Shown here in pieces: positions 12,301 through 24,652 of a stretch of 64,000 bases of DNA. The stretch comes from Apostichopus japonicus (taxonomy: Eukaryota > Echinodermata > Holothuroidea > Aspidochirotida > Stichopodidae), in contig NC_092580.1 in the NCBI RefSeq assembly GCF_037975245.1, positions 4,498,501 through 4,562,500 on the forward strand, given 5' to 3'. Numbering within the stretch: the first letter of the stretch is position 1; each line of letters begins with the position of its first letter. Both the position numbers and the translations under genes were made by a program. The notes beneath the pieces are model-generated. The model saw only the letters and a program-made list of their open reading frames with translations, was not told the DNA's origin and did no database searches.

Positions 12301-15300
12301 TCGTATATACAAAAGTCTACTTGGATTATTTGTCCCCTGATTTTCTTTCTGCAGACGCCCATGTATTTCTCCAAACTAAATTTCTAAGCCATGAGATCTA
12401 AAACTTAAGGAGGTTTAGGAGCATCATTAGGTCTGGGAAGTGTTATTTCCGGCGATCTGGGAGGTATATTTGCCCCCAAAAATCGTACGCTACGCGCGAA
12501 CCCATGGTCGCGCTCCGCTTAGATAGTGTCATAGAACAGACACGCGTCCCCACCATTATCCAAGACTGATCTGCGCCCATGCTCAAAACTGTCGATGTGT
12601 GTAGTGTTCGGATTCGGAAATATCTGGTATATTTTTATTTCCTTCAACGAAATTTTTTAGTAGCCGTCTGAATTTTCGAAAATTCCCTAACCAACATTCT
12701 TCATCATACTTCATCATACTCGTGCAATTTTGACCCGTCTGTTAGGGTTTGAAGGAAGTTTTTCTATATCGGTTGTCCATAGATGATATTTTGTGCAACA
12801 TTATGGGTATGTTTTGAAGTGAATTTATTCACGAGAATTGTGAATTTTCAAATTCTGAACAGTGGGGCTGACGGATATTGTGGGCCGCGATGAAGAATCA
12901 CCTACAAAAGCAATGATCCACAGGATATGTGATGAAGTCGAACATGATGTGTGACTGGTGACAATCTTCAAAAAGGTTATAGATGAGAAAAAAAAAGTAT
13001 TTGGAAAAAACTTGGTTCTCAGGCAAAAGTGTACACATGGTTGGTCAGTTTCAAGCCCGAGAAGTGCCATTTCCGGTGATCTGGGGGTACCAAAACCAGA
13101 AATTTGCTTGTACGCTGCGCGCCAACCTATGGTGGCGCTCCGCTTAGATAGTATAATACGCGTCCCCCGGGTTAGAAAATCCTGCATACGCCCCTGGTTA
13201 AATGCAGCTTTTCAAGGCCTGGGCAGTGCCATTTACTGCAATCTGGGAGGCAATATTTGCCAAAAAATTCTTGTGCACTTCGCGCCAACTTATGGTGGCG
13301 CTCCACTTAGATAGTGAGCCAGCAGTTATGACTTTTTATTTCATCAATGGCCTGCAACCCCCCCACTTCTGACAAGAAATCTCCGCCACTGTAATAAACT
13401 ATAGACCAACGTGTTAACAAGATCACTAATCCTCTTTTATGTTAAATCATACTACATCACTACTCTCTTATCTGTCTCCTGTACAAATGCACTGCTTATT
13501 TCTACCTAGTTTACGACAATTGGTAACATTTTCTTGTCGTTGTTGCACTGAGCCCCCCCCCCCCCACCTTGACCTCTCAAAGTCGTTGCCCTGTTCCTTC
13601 TGAGTGCATATGTAGAGGCAAACAGGTAAGTATCGTCGTTCGTAAATACCCAAAACCATTAGGTTTTGAGGTAACAGCAAGTGAAGATATATTGGAGCTG
13701 CTTCGTGAACACCAGTGTAAGATCGAGACTCTTTGTAGCACTTAAGTTAACAAAAGAAACAGAAATCTTTTCTCTTCTTTTCTTCTTAAGTTTTATAAAT
13801 TTGCAAAAGAAGGAGAGTGATTGATTTTTGTTTTCGTTTTTGGGATATCTTTTCTCAACAGTTATTACAATGGAGAATGTAGTAGAAGCAAGCACTATGT
13901 TTGCTGCGATGACAGAAACTATGGCACCCGCATTCGAAGTCACAGATATTGAGACCGCAGTTGCTGTTGTACAAGATATTAATGACCTTCAAGTTACAGA
14001 CACAGAGGTGAATACTAAACAAAATAGTATAGTAAAAGGCTAAAGACTTTCAGAAAATAAAATTCACACATTTCTTTTTTATGCATTGATATACTAACTT
14101 ATGAAAAAGGACAATGGCATCGAGTACCGTGTTTTCTACTTTTTTGGGTGAGGGAAGGTTAGGAGGGGGTGGGGGGAGGGTCAAGGTAGGTTATCTTTAC
14201 TACTCTGTGGCGGAAGTATCACAAACTCCATGTCATACATAATTAAACCTGCTTCCTAATATAAATCCAATTGAATTTTGACCATAATGTTACTGTAACC
14301 AATTATGGTTGTTCGAGCCTAGGTCTGACATGTTGAATCATGAGAGTTAAACTACGTCATTTTAAATTTCTGTATAAAAATCGCTCTGGATAGAAGACAA
14401 AGAACTCTGTATGTCCGTCATTCTGTCTGTAAGTTTGTCTGTTTGTTTGGTGATTAGCTTCATAGCTTAGATGTATAACCATTGCACGTCATCCAATAGT
14501 ACATTATATCCCTTTTTATACTCCTATACACAGACTAGACTACTAATGTGGTTTTACGCTGTACTATCAATCTGTGAATTACACTATTTAATTTGCATCT
14601 AATGACCTTTTTGTAGAGAAGGTTATCCCATTGTAAGAGTTGATCATTTATTCAAGTTTTCTGCTTTAATAAGATGCTTGATTAATTTTTAATTTGAATC
14701 ATTTCTCGAAGATTTATGCATTCGTTTATTTTGTGTGTGTTTTTTTTTTGTATCTTTCCTTTAGGTCACTGGAAATGTTATCGATATTGTCAATAACGTT
14801 ATGAATGCTAACGAATCTGTTCTTATGGAGGCAAATCAAATTGGAGTCACTTCAGGGCTGACACAGTCTCTTGAGCAGCAACTGATTAGACAGGAGTTAA
14901 CAAGCAATTCGACGTATAGAAGGAGACTACAAAACATTGCAGCGGTGGTAAGAGTTAATGAGTTACCAATTAAAATCAAACGCTACATTTTCTAGAACCT
15001 TTTTGCAATACTTTTCCAGTCGTTTACTTTGAAATGCTGGAGTTGGTGTGCACCTCTCTGAGCACACCACCCCTCCCCCCCCCCCCCGCAACCCGTAGCT
15101 AACAGCAAGTACCTTTGTCTAATCTCTAAAAGCCAGAAGTGGATGAGGTAAGGGGTGCTCAAGAGTGGTTATGCTGTTGAAAGTATTTTCTGAGAGTACA
15201 ATAAGTGATTACTGCACTATAATATTTAGAATATGTGGATAAAATCTGATTGATTATGAAGTTTTAAGTTAATAATTTTACAATAAGGGACTTCAGTTTT

Positions 15301-18300
15301 CTATATAGATGTTGGTTTCGTTCAGCCATTTTCAGCTACTTTATGATAATACAAGTTAACTAAAACTTGACATACATACATACATAGGTGGCAGACATTT
15401 CTTCCCTGGGGATAAATATTGGAGTGGCGTCCTTCACAGTTGAGAGCTCGACGCAGTCGTCCGTCAACGAGTCAACTGCTGACGATCTCTCGGACGACGA
15501 AGTCGTCCTCCTGACATCGAATGAGGACATCGCTATAGATGTTGGTGACGCTTCGACTTATCTTCGGCTTCCCGACAACTTTGGAGAGAGGATCACCGAT
15601 CAGGAAAATCTCAGAGCAGTTTTCGTGGTATACCGACGACCACTTTTGTTTATGTCGCGGTGGTTGCAGGAAGAGAATGGCATCGGGAGAGTTTTCGACA
15701 GATCCATTAATACGAGAGTCTTATCGGCTACCGTATCTAACAAAGGCAGGGAAATAACGTATTTATCGGGCGGAATACTCCAGCAGAGATTCATGCCATT
15801 AGAGGTAAGTAATTAACCCTTGAAGCCTTGTGACGTCATAATAAGATGTTCACGTGATCCACCGCGTCCTATAAACTTAAAGCACACCAGTATTGCCCCG
15901 CCAATAAGCTAGAAAGTGAGATAATGCATCACAAACACTCAAAATTCCACAAACAATATTTTACTGCCATTTTAAACGGTAATTTTCCTCACTGAAATAT
16001 TTCAGTATTATTATATATTCTAGTAATCGTGAGAATGGTGAGGAGTATGATGGAGAGAATCAGCACCTCCAGGAACGTACTTTTGGAAACTTCTAGCATT
16101 TCTTTGTTTTTATCGTGCTAACATTTGTGGCTTATACTGATGACCCCTATACTCCTGCAGGGAGCAGAAGGTTGATTTGGTATTTGAATTCGCTTTCTAG
16201 TTATAGTCGCTTTGTGTTGGGACCAATTAGTGTATAGAGTTGTTCTTTCCATTGTATATGTCTCGTATATGATGTGTTAGTTAGTGATTCTACACATACG
16301 ATTGCTCAGAAAAGTAACTCTGTGTAATGAGACAATCGATAGCCTTTAAACCATTATATTTCTCTTGAATGTAAAATTAATAACAATATCCATAAATTCG
16401 ATTGACTTCATGATGTGCATGGTTAATGGAGTGAGAGGAAAGGAATTACGTAATTTTGTTCAAAATCGAGAAAATATTGTGGATTTCCCCCCCCCTCTCC
16501 CCGCCCCATCCTCCAGGCTCTCTCTCTCTGAAGTAAATAATTCTAATCGAGTTGGAATCTGGCTAATACATGACTCTTTTATATGTTTGCCAATAGCGCA
16601 GTCATATATTTCAGCCTGACAGTTGAGTCAGTACCATGAATTTTAAGATGCCCGAATGTTGAAATTGGGACGTTTATCTGTCGTCTGATAGGGAACTTTC
16701 ATCTGATCTTTAAATTTTATTTTTCTTCAAACAGACCAATGGGAAGATTTTTAACCCTGTGTGTGTATTCTGGGACTTTGACGCTGATGACGGTAATGGT
16801 AACTGGTCATCAGACGGATGTACGTACCAGGGAAGGACACGTAACGGCCAGATACTCTGTCAATGTGATCATCTGACTAACTTCGCAGTCTTGATGGTAA
16901 ATTAATTTTCTAATACCTACCTGTGACGGTATCATCACCCCGATTTAATCTCCTCCCAAATATGATATTTATTGTGATACTGTGAATGCACACACCACAC
17001 TGTGAAAGCCGACTTGGACGTCAAAGTAGAGTTAGCCTTAAAGGAGCCTGATCCATATACAACAACTCAAAAGTATTTCCTAGCACAACCTTGCATTTAG
17101 AGCACAGAATACACCATCCGAAGGCTACATATGTCTTTTTCGGGGCTGGCTTGAACAAGCCCAGAGCTTCACCTGCCCTTTCATGTAGGTTCAGCCCCTA
17201 CCTAAATCAGTCGGGAGATTTTAAAGTTGTCCACCCCCCCATTTCTCCAATCTTTGAAATCCTTTGCACACCACTGTGCTCAAAACATGTCTATTTACTC
17301 ATCTTAGATGTATCACCATTACTATATGCTATCTGGAATCTATTTGCTGTTTATAACCTTCTGCAAATATTTTGATTTAGTTTTTTTTGTATATTTTTCC
17401 TGTTTTCTTAATTACAGGATATTTACGGTCATGGAGTTATCAATCCCACCGAGGAGAAAATTCTAGAGATAATGAGTATACTCGGCTGTAGTATTTCTAT
17501 TATTGGACTGATTACAACCATTATTGTCTACATGACTCTTAAGTAATTTTAACATTTCTTTTTTTTTTGTTTGTTCTTTCACCAATTTTTCATTCAATTT
17601 TCAAGTTTTGTATCCCCCAAAAGTGACTTGATCATCGTCAGTTAATACATATACCATACAATGTGATATAATCCATGCCTGGGAATATACTAGTTTAAGG
17701 CATTGAAGACTCGCCCCAAACCGTGTGACGCCCTCTGAAAAAGTTAACTTCCCGTTGCTTGCAAGTGAAGTTTTCTTCTTGTCGCTTAAAAATGCAAACA
17801 GTAATGATACGTGACACCTTGTTATCTATTTATCTGGACCTGAGATGTTCATCGCTGCTATATACACTGTGTTATGGATTTTGACCGTAGCTGCATGTAT
17901 TGACTGTACATAGTGTCTAATTACCAACGGTAGCGGGCTGTGTGTGTACTTTCTAGGATCGATGGTGGTGTCCAACACTTCTGTTACGCCTCATTCGAAA
18001 CTAGGTCAGATTACCGGCATCAGACATTTCTTTGTGCGCGAGTCTTCACTCCCTTTAAAGAGGGCACGTGGTGTCAATAACCTACTAGGCGTTCTCCATT
18101 GTAATATTTTTTGTGAACCCTTAAGAATACGAAAAGCAATCACCATAGTAAAATGAGATCCCTCAATACATCCGGAAACTACCGTATTCATTATTTAGAT
18201 ATGGTATGACATGTATTTATAGTTACCATAATTATGATTATTTTTTTGACTTTCACTGTATTTTAAGTTAATTTGTATAATTTTTTCTCAACCTAGATCT

Positions 18301-21277
18301 TTGCGTCGGCTTCAACCTAGCCGCATACTGGTTGGTCTCTGTCTGTCTCTTCTCGGTCTTTACATATGTTTTCTATTCGTGGCATCGTTTGACAACGACT
18401 CTATACCCACCGTACCTTGCAACATTCTAGCCGGGCTTTTCCATTTCTTTGCCTTGAACGCGTTGAGCTGGATGGCCGTCGAAGGCCTCAACATGTATCT
18501 TTTATTCGTCAAAGTCTTTGACACCCATGTCCATAGTTTCATGAAAAGGGCCATATTCGTTACCACTGGTAAGCTTTCACTCATCAGGTATATAGGCCTA
18601 CATTTATGATAAAAGCAGAAATATTGAATTCATTATAATATGCATGGTTTTAAGTAGTTGTCAATTAATAACTGGCTATTAATAACTTTATTACATTATT
18701 CACAAATTTCCTCAATACTTGCAGTATTCATTTGGACTTAAATGTGATAACTTCTCATTTTTATTCAACTGCTTCTGTCAAAATAAGCGAAATGGAATAT
18801 GACAACTATTGCCATACCCTTCTTAGCATTTTCCATGTGTGCGGAAATAGCATGATGTGGACGTTTGATCAATTTTGAAACATTTTAATGAAACTGGCAT
18901 GGAGGAGGGAGTGGAATGGGGTTGATAAAAAGAACATTTATTAGGCTTCTGCAAGTTTTAACAGTGCAATTTCAAGAAAATGTTAACAAACGCATCTACC
19001 TCTTGGATGCACAAATTATTTGCCACCACCTTCCGCCAAAATGAAAGAAAAATGAAAAAAAGAACTGTTACGAGATTCATCTTGGACTGGTCTTCTTATC
19101 AATTCTTGATTCTTTTGATTACACGAAACTGTTATTGATGATGGTTGTGCATGGCGACAACGATCAGTTGGACGCCTACTATTATAATGATAATTGGTAC
19201 AGTCAATACTTTGGAAAGACTTCTTGGCTAGAAGTGTCAGGCCCTCGAAGATTCTTGAATCTTAACTTTGTATATGCCTACGAACTGTTTGTCAAGCTGG
19301 CGATGACGAAAACGGCAACAGGGGCGTAGATCGACTAATTTTTACTGGGGGAGGGGGGGGGGGGGGAGCCAATGCTATTTTTCTAGGCAGGCAGGCAGAA
19401 CCTACTCAGAAAAAAAACCTTTTTCTGAGGGTTTGTGTATTGGGGCAGACAAATGTTGGGGGGACCCACCCCCCCCCTCGGAGTCGCTAAGCAACTGAAC
19501 GGCGACGATGCTGGAAAAAAATCGTAAAGAGTAATAAATATTTTCTTTTTATGCATTCTTTACTACATCAGTTGGTCCTTTGGTTATCGTCGGAGTAACA
19601 GCTGGAGCTACTAGAAGCAACTACATTCGATCGGACCTGTAAGTATTCTCTCTTTGAATATCTGGCAGGGTATATGCCAAAGTTAATTTCTTAGCTTTAA
19701 TTAACTATTAATTTATATTTCTTGCTTTGATCAACGTTTGGGATGAGGTTATCGTAGAAGTTATCACAGAATGAAACATAACCAGTAACCGATAGTCATG
19801 GCTATAAATAGCATCTGCCTTAAACTGATACCTGTACAGCTCTACAGCCTAATTGTAATACTCCCTCTTCCCTGCCACCCCCCCCCTCACCCCTGCTGTT
19901 GCCATCCAATTATCCACCAATGCACTCAAACAACTATACAGAGGATCTGTCAAAACTTAACTGTTAACCATCAAACATCCTATAAGTTTATTTAGAGTAG
20001 ATTATTGGAAACTGGCTCATCTTTGAGAGATTGCCTGACATGTTATTTCAAGATAATCTTTATATCAAATATAATTTTTTGTTTGTTTGTTCATTGTTTA
20101 CTCGGAAATCTTGGTGTACTCTAGCAGGCCTTTAGCCAAACTTTGTTTCGTTTTTCTTGGGGGGGGGGTGGTGTTGGGGTTGTAGTGTGGTGGGGAACGT
20201 ACAATTGTAAGCTGATGTGCGTCCTGGGGAGAGCTTTGAGGGAGATGCTAATTTATTCTTTGGGGCAAAATGGTGCTTAGCAAATGCTCCTTTCTATTGC
20301 ATTTTATGGTGGGGAGAGGAACGAGCAGCACCACAAGACCCCCCCACCCCCATTCCGTGGTTACGCTCGTGTACTTAAGCCGCCTTAAAAAATCATTGTC
20401 GTGTTTTAAGTGGAATCCGTTGACACATTGGTTAAAAGTGACCAGTTCTTCCGAAATCTGCCAGCACTGGATATTTCTAACATCTCACGGTTTATAATTA
20501 AAGTTTTATACAGGTTCAGACTATATATACGTACTGTAAGACAAAAATACAGGTTTTTTTGTTTCGTTTTGTGAAAGAACACATGCTTTTTGTTTTCACT
20601 TTCCTCCTAAATAAACAACAACACTAAATCAATATTCACAAGCAATATTCTCGTTATAAATGTAATTCTGAGAATATTGTAGAGACACTTTCAAAGTAGT
20701 GATCAAACTTTGATGAAGTTCCATTCCTGCACTCTTCACGGCACGTTACTGATGCGTATTATTTACCTCACACAGCTGTTTCCTGCAGCAGTGGCCCTTA
20801 ATCGGAGGAGTTCTCGTACCAATCGGTGTCATCATTATAACCAATACTGTCATCTTCGTCTTGGTCTTTCGACAGCTCTTAAAATCAGTTGCAGGAAAAA
20901 AATCGGAAAAACGTAAGAAGCGGCAGCGTTTGAAAAGGGCACGAAATGCATTGTCCATTATGACGTTGATGGGTCTCACGTGGGGGTTAGGGTTTCTTAG
21001 CATTATCTATGCACTCAGTGGTGTTATTCAGTGGTTATTTACAATTATTAATTCAATGCAAGGATTTACAATTTTCTTACTTTATTGCATGCGTCACCCG
21101 ACTGTTGCAAGAGTCTTCAAAAAGAGGTTACCATGCTGTGCATTAGAAACGAGTTCTGCCGCTACGCCTTCTTCATCGAAGGCCGTAGGATCATCTGCCC
21201 AAAATGCCAGCAATGCTTTCACTCCAGCATCTGTACCAATATCTAGCGTTGAGGAGCGGAGATACGTGAGTCATTAA
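2087..21277 (+). CDS. adhesion G-protein-coupled receptor with giant Met/Ser/Pro-rich stalk, SEA, EGF, GAIN/GPS and 7TM
   Basis: Cell-surface receptor of the adhesion GPCR class (family B2). Coding exons: 2087-5741, 6768-6865, 7736-7970, 8358-8476, 9693-9903, 10500-10575, 11055-11095, 13862-14007, 14765-14947, 15388-15804, 16735-16896, 17418-17542, 18297-18568, 19572-19638, 20776-21277. All junctions are GT-AG with matching phase; the total is 6309 nt, 2102 residues. Order: weak signal peptide (about 1-30), repetitive stalk (to 1218), SEA-like region (about 1250-1435), EGF-like (1440-1477), GAIN (1479-1781) with GPS, 7TM (about 1795-2055), short cytoplasmic tail. The GPS ends CQCDHLTNFAVLM, predicting cleavage Leu1774/Thr1775 and a tethered agonist starting TNFAVLM. 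TM3 has the family signature WMAVEGLNMYLLF. The start is uncertain: ATGs at 2087, 2102 and 2108 are in frame, and TTTCTTTCAG at 2117-2126 could be an acceptor. The stop at 21275 follows a strong donor (GTGAGT at 21266), so a longer spliced tail is possible. Ligand and orthology are not recognised. Confidence 0.9.
2275..3215 (+). repeat. coding minisatellite block I, about 189-bp (63-residue) units
   Basis: In-frame tandem repeat in exon 1 of the receptor. The landmark TCCATCGATGATGACGCCCA recurs at about 2461, 2632, 2821, 3010 and, diverged, 3199, a spacing of 171 then 189 bp. Units encode motifs such as MPPPMISEIS, MPHPINSNIPPSMM and MNPSEISEMLTIPS. Adjacent units are nearly identical at the DNA level, suggesting recent unequal exchange or gene conversion. 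Confidence 0.85.
3290..3680 (+). repeat. transitional stalk repeats between the two coding minisatellite blocks
   Basis: Shorter, more diverged Ser/Pro/Met units (for example SSIMSEMRSLPPLSPS) that recur at about 3357-3430 and 3637-3700. They share sense and composition with both flanking blocks, so the whole stalk probably grew from one ancestral unit of about 12-20 residues. Confidence 0.6.
3681..5395 (+). repeat. coding minisatellite block II, about 213-bp (71-residue) units, about eight copies
   Basis: Unit boundaries recur at about 4131, 4344, 4557, 4761, 4986 and 5199, giving lengths of 204-225 bp, all multiples of three. Each unit carries MMSEMSSLPPSMLSEMRSMS, LLPSIMSIPSLVPSLMSEMR and a variable linker with SPSVMSP or SPSMFSEMSS. 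Some units insert an extra STIM, and others lose or gain a PLSPS segment. All changes keep the frame. Confidence 0.85.
6291..6600 (-). mobile_element. LINE 3' fragment ending in a (TTA)n microsatellite
   Basis: In the receptor's first intron. The minus-strand frame at 6356-6562 reads RTKLKTYGDRAFPSAGPKLW and then a short segment typical of the C-terminus of CR1/Jockey-type reverse transcriptase ORFs. It stops just before a (TTA)n tail, seen as (ATA)n at about 6291-6320 on the plus strand. It is 5'-truncated, as is usual for dead LINE copies. Confidence 0.65.
6768..9903 (+). other. receptor exons 2-5: SEA-like extracellular module
   Basis: Four exons (6768-6865, 7736-7970, 8358-8476, 9693-9903) encode about residues 1219-1439. 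They show alternating beta and helix character with hydrophobic strands (VTANLDFFILLGG, TRIRMVYDTS) and end in RGSLVAVFALTF. That last segment matches the SEA-domain cleavage strand, in which the Gly-Ser bond (Gly1392/Ser1393) self-cleaves under strain. The acceptor at 7735 keeps phase 0 with the donor at 6866; the better-looking AG at 7752 would bring in a stop. The SEA call rests on the GS-strand motif and length, not on a profile search. Confidence 0.6.
9386..9486. repeat. minisatellite with core TTTTATACGATTTACG
   Basis: The 16-bp core TTTTATACGATTTACG and truncated forms repeat about five times in a receptor intron, just upstream of exon 5. No coding role. Confidence 0.75.
10500..11095 (+). 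other. receptor exons 6-7: EGF-like domain
   Basis: Exons 10500-10575 and 11055-11095 together encode one EGF-like repeat split by an intron. The pattern is CPDDLFCLNGGTC, about ten residues, then CICTPDWQGTRC: six cysteines in canonical spacing with the C-x-C and G-x-R-C ends. It sits directly between the SEA-like region and GAIN and probably spaces or binds matrix ligands. No clear calcium-binding consensus is seen at its start. Confidence 0.85.
11534..13391. mobile_element. 1858-bp non-autonomous hAT-type DNA transposon with 8-bp TSD
   Basis: Lies in the receptor intron between the EGF and GAIN exons. The left end CACTGGCGGAGA and right end TCTCCGCCACTG form a terminal inverted repeat with one mismatch. 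The 8-bp direct duplication TAATAAAC flanks it perfectly (11526-11533 and 13392-13399). Subterminal poly-C/poly-G tracts lie at both ends. No transposase frame is visible, so it must have moved in trans. The 8-bp duplication points to the hAT superfamily; the TIR alone does not prove it. Confidence 0.85.
12421..13316. repeat. three internal copies of a ~110-bp subrepeat in the hAT-type element
   Basis: Copies at about 12421-12528, 13041-13154 and 13206-13316 share GTGCCATTT, then GATCTGGGRG, then GTGGCGCTCC and CTTAGATAGT. They lie inside the transposon at 11534-13391 and may be transposase-binding or copy-number-variable subterminal repeats. Confidence 0.7.
13862..16896 (+). other. receptor exons 8-11: GAIN domain with GPS autoproteolysis motif
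   Basis: Exons 13862-14007, 14765-14947 and 15388-15804 encode the helical and beta parts of the GAIN domain. Exon 16735-16896 encodes the GPS: CVFWDF, then GNWSSDGC, then CQCDHLTNFAVLM. The two conserved Trp residues, the Cys set and the His-Leu-Thr cleavage triad are all present. Autoproteolysis is therefore predicted to be competent, giving non-covalently associated N- and C-terminal fragments. Confidence 0.92.
17418..21277 (+). other. receptor exons 12-15: seven-transmembrane region and tail
   Basis: Exon 17418-17542 gives the end of the tethered agonist and TM1. Exon 18297-18568 gives TM2, TM3 and the start of TM4. Exon 19572-19638 gives TM4 and the start of ECL2. Exon 20776-21277 gives ECL2, TM5-TM7 and the tail. 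ECL2 begins LCFLQQWPLIGG, and its Cys would pair with the Cys of VPCNILAG before TM3. TM6 has LMGLTWGLGFLS and TM7 has IINSMQGFTIFLLYC, both family signatures. The tail is short, Ser/Ala-rich, and shows no obvious PDZ ligand. Confidence 0.92.
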
Positions 21278-24200
21278 CATGAGATGTCAAGTCAAGGGAG
21301 CACGCGACGAAATTGCGGAAAGACAAAGTGTTCTTAACTTCAGATTCTCCATTAGGGCTTTTATCAAGCCACCGTTACAGTGGCATCGACTAGCAAGCGA
21401 GCTTTTGTTAGCGAAGACGAGCTGCAAGACACCATTTGCGGGTAATTCCTGTAGGCCCTTCTAGTAGTCTACCAATGTACCTGAGTAGGCTATACCTCTC
21501 TTCAGAGTCTCTCTACACAATGACTGTATAAATCGTACTGTAAGACACCGTCCGGGTGTTTTTTGAGTAAAGAATTCCCTGCTGAGGGAATAATCAAAAC
21601 GGAGTTTTTTCGTATCGGATAATTTTGTTGGCGTGGACATGGAGCAAACCGCATAGATCTAAACTTATTGTAAAGTCTTAGATACATCAAAGGTGCGCTG
21701 TTACACCTAGTATTTAAATAATACTTGTCTTTGCATATGAACCATTGATGATATATTTTAAGCAAATATTCCAACACAGAATATATATTATGTAAATTTT
21801 TAATTTTTTTATTTTCATATTTAATATCTTCAGTGGTCAGCATTCGAAAAGTGTCAGGTGACTAACAATAACAAATTTCATGAATCTACCACAAAGCAGA
21901 TTCATGACTCTCTACATATGAGTTGATCAAGATTTTACTAAAAAAAATTAAGAATATTAAGAAAATTATAAACAGAAATATATATCTACTGACACAACTA
22001 CTGATCAGTCAAAATTCTTCTACGATTTGCACCTTTTGCCAGCAAAAGCAATATCTTTTCTTTTTCTTGGAAAGAAAAAATTAAGTACGATATCAAACGT
22101 TACAACAGATTGTTTATGTTATTAAGTATCATATTTTCAATACAAAATAATTTTTACAAAACTTCCCACAGTATTGCTTAGATCACACAAGACATATTTA
22201 CCATATGATAAAGTGATCAGTGAAAACATGGCAATTGATGTTGACTTTAGCAGATGGAATATTCAACTGAAAAGGATCTTATCACATGAGGATTTAAATC
22301 ATTCAAAGAACCATCCAGGTACTTAAATACAATCAGTTTCTTCAGCCAAAACCACTTAATGAGACGCCAAACACCTACGTTCATGAATTAATCAACTGTG
22401 TGCTCTGAGGTCTACTGTTGAGTGTTATAAACAGAAAAGATACATTTCCCATTGACAATATAGCTCTCAGTAAATGTTACTTGTGAACACATATCATAAA
22501 TGTCAAAATGTGAAGCACTTATGTCAATCTATCACATATGCAAATTGTGCCATAGCTATCTATCTTGGGCCATATCCTGTTGTTTGTCAATGAGTAACAA
22601 GTCACAAACCACCAACATTTCAATGTTGTGATTTAAAGTATAATGCAAAAAAAAGGATTAACTATTGTACATTGAGCTATTGTAGTTAAAAAAAAACAAA
22701 GATGCTGTAATAATAACAGAAAATATCTCACTGATTTAAATTGTAAAAGAGACAATAAAATCGTACATCAAATCCCTACTTTATGGAATAACCAAGTCAA
22801 ATTGTTTCTTGAAAGAAGAAAAGTGTCTAACATTCTGTCTGCCATTTTACATAACACTTTTTTGCATTTCAGGACTATGTCACACATCTATATATCACCT
22901 TGCAAACACTTTTCACACATTTTTGGCACTTATTGATCCATGCATATAAAACATGTAACAAATTTCATTTCCTTCAAAATGGTGAAATCAGCTGGTAGTT
23001 CAATGAAATGCTTAATGAGAATTAAAAAAAAAAAATTAAAAAATGCTAGACCTAGATACAACTGCTTCGAAAGAGTTTTATGAACTTTCTAAATTAGGCT
23101 TCTCAGAAAATGATAGAAATAGTTGGTAATATGTCATTGATTCACTTGATGAAAATCACTTCAGCCCAGACGTTTGTATGCAAATTAGACAACTGCAAGA
23201 TACATGTGCTGTAATGATTTGCAGTGGTAGCCTCAGTGCTGATTTTTGCTATTTCATTGGATGTGTTGAATGCCTACAATGGCAATCTCAGAAGTTTACT
23301 AGTAACAGCTTAAGATGCAAAGAAAGCTTGCTTGTTTCAAATATTTCAAACAACTGGTTTTCTTTAGTTACAAATGGAACGAAAAATAGAACAAACTAAA
23401 AATCTAAAGACATGATGGAGCTTATTGAAAATTCAAGTGTTGTCACTCAGCCCTCACAAATTCTACCTTAAGAAATAACAAGATACTGTAAAGAAAAGAG
23501 GAACTGCTTCAATATCCTTCTTGTGAATTGAATTCATACAAAAATAACATTTTATTACTTGCCAAACTTACAGTAATCTCCTCCCACAACAATAGAAGGG
23601 TGACTTTGTTATCATACAGTAGCAGAGTGTAGTGAAAATAAAACAAGAATGCTCTTAGCAATCCTTGGCAGATTGTAAACATTCAACTCTCAGAAAGCAC
23701 ACTTGCACACTTTTTCTTTTTTTTACATTCCGACTCAATTAGGATTTAATGTTGCATTACAAAGTTCCAGTGATTTGGTAGTTCCTCTGCATTACCAGGT
23801 AACTCAGTAAGGTCTGATGTATTAAATGGCTTATTTAGCAGTTGTTTTGAGAAATATCAGAAAAGGAAATCATACATATATGAGATTTCGAGGGACTATG
23901 CAAAATTTTGAAGCACAGAAAATCTATTTTGTTTACAATTCTTACTCCTCTTCAAGGCCTAATTCCTGCCATTGAAAGGCAATCATTTCAAAATTTGTTT
24001 ATAGTTGATCTTTCACTCACCCTGTTATGTCAATAATTTAGTACATTTTATGGAAAACAAAATTATGATTTCAAATTTCCTGAGGTGTTAGGTATGAAAA
24101 GTTTGTTACTAATTTAATGTTACTTTTTATTCTAATCAGGAACAATTCAATGCAATTTCAAAAAATAAGTAGCTTTTGACACTTGTAGCACATTTAAGAA

Positions 24201-24652
24201 CACATAGATTTCCAGATTTGCACAGAAACCTTTCTAATTTAATATAACAATATGTATTTAATTTGGCCTTGTGATACTGTATTGAACTGAATCTAGGATG
24301 TATGGATCAAAAATTGCACGAAATGATTAAATGAACCATTGTGCCTTGTCACACTATTAAAAGTAATGTTATCTACTGAGAGTCCCTTCATCTTTGCTAT
24401 AGACGAATTTGAGGCATGAAGTTTAATAATTTTCTTTGCTTATAATTTTTACATTTGCTTATAAATTTAAAAATAAGTTCATGAAACAGCCAGGTGAATT
24501 CAGCATTGGAAAGTAATGTGCAGTGATATAACATTACAATTGAACTGATCTGTACAGATAGGCCAGACAGGAACAGTGTATGCAATTCTCTGAAATGTTT
24601 CAGCCCCCTTGAATGTTCACTCAACTCATTCACATGGAAATTAGTGAATATT
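21278..24652. other. AT-rich intergenic stretch between convergent genes
   Basis: About 3.4 kb with no gene recognised. It should hold the 3' UTRs of the receptor (plus) and arylsulfatase (minus). Candidate poly(A) signals are AATAAA at 22754-22759 on plus and AATAAA at 24131-24126 on minus. No structured repeat stands out. Confidence 0.45.

Noticed and set aside
19319-19510. Complete CAGGGGCGTA-type MITE in the receptor intron
   Set aside because: A left-type terminus and poly-G/poly-C tracts are visible, but no matching right terminus or TSD was found.
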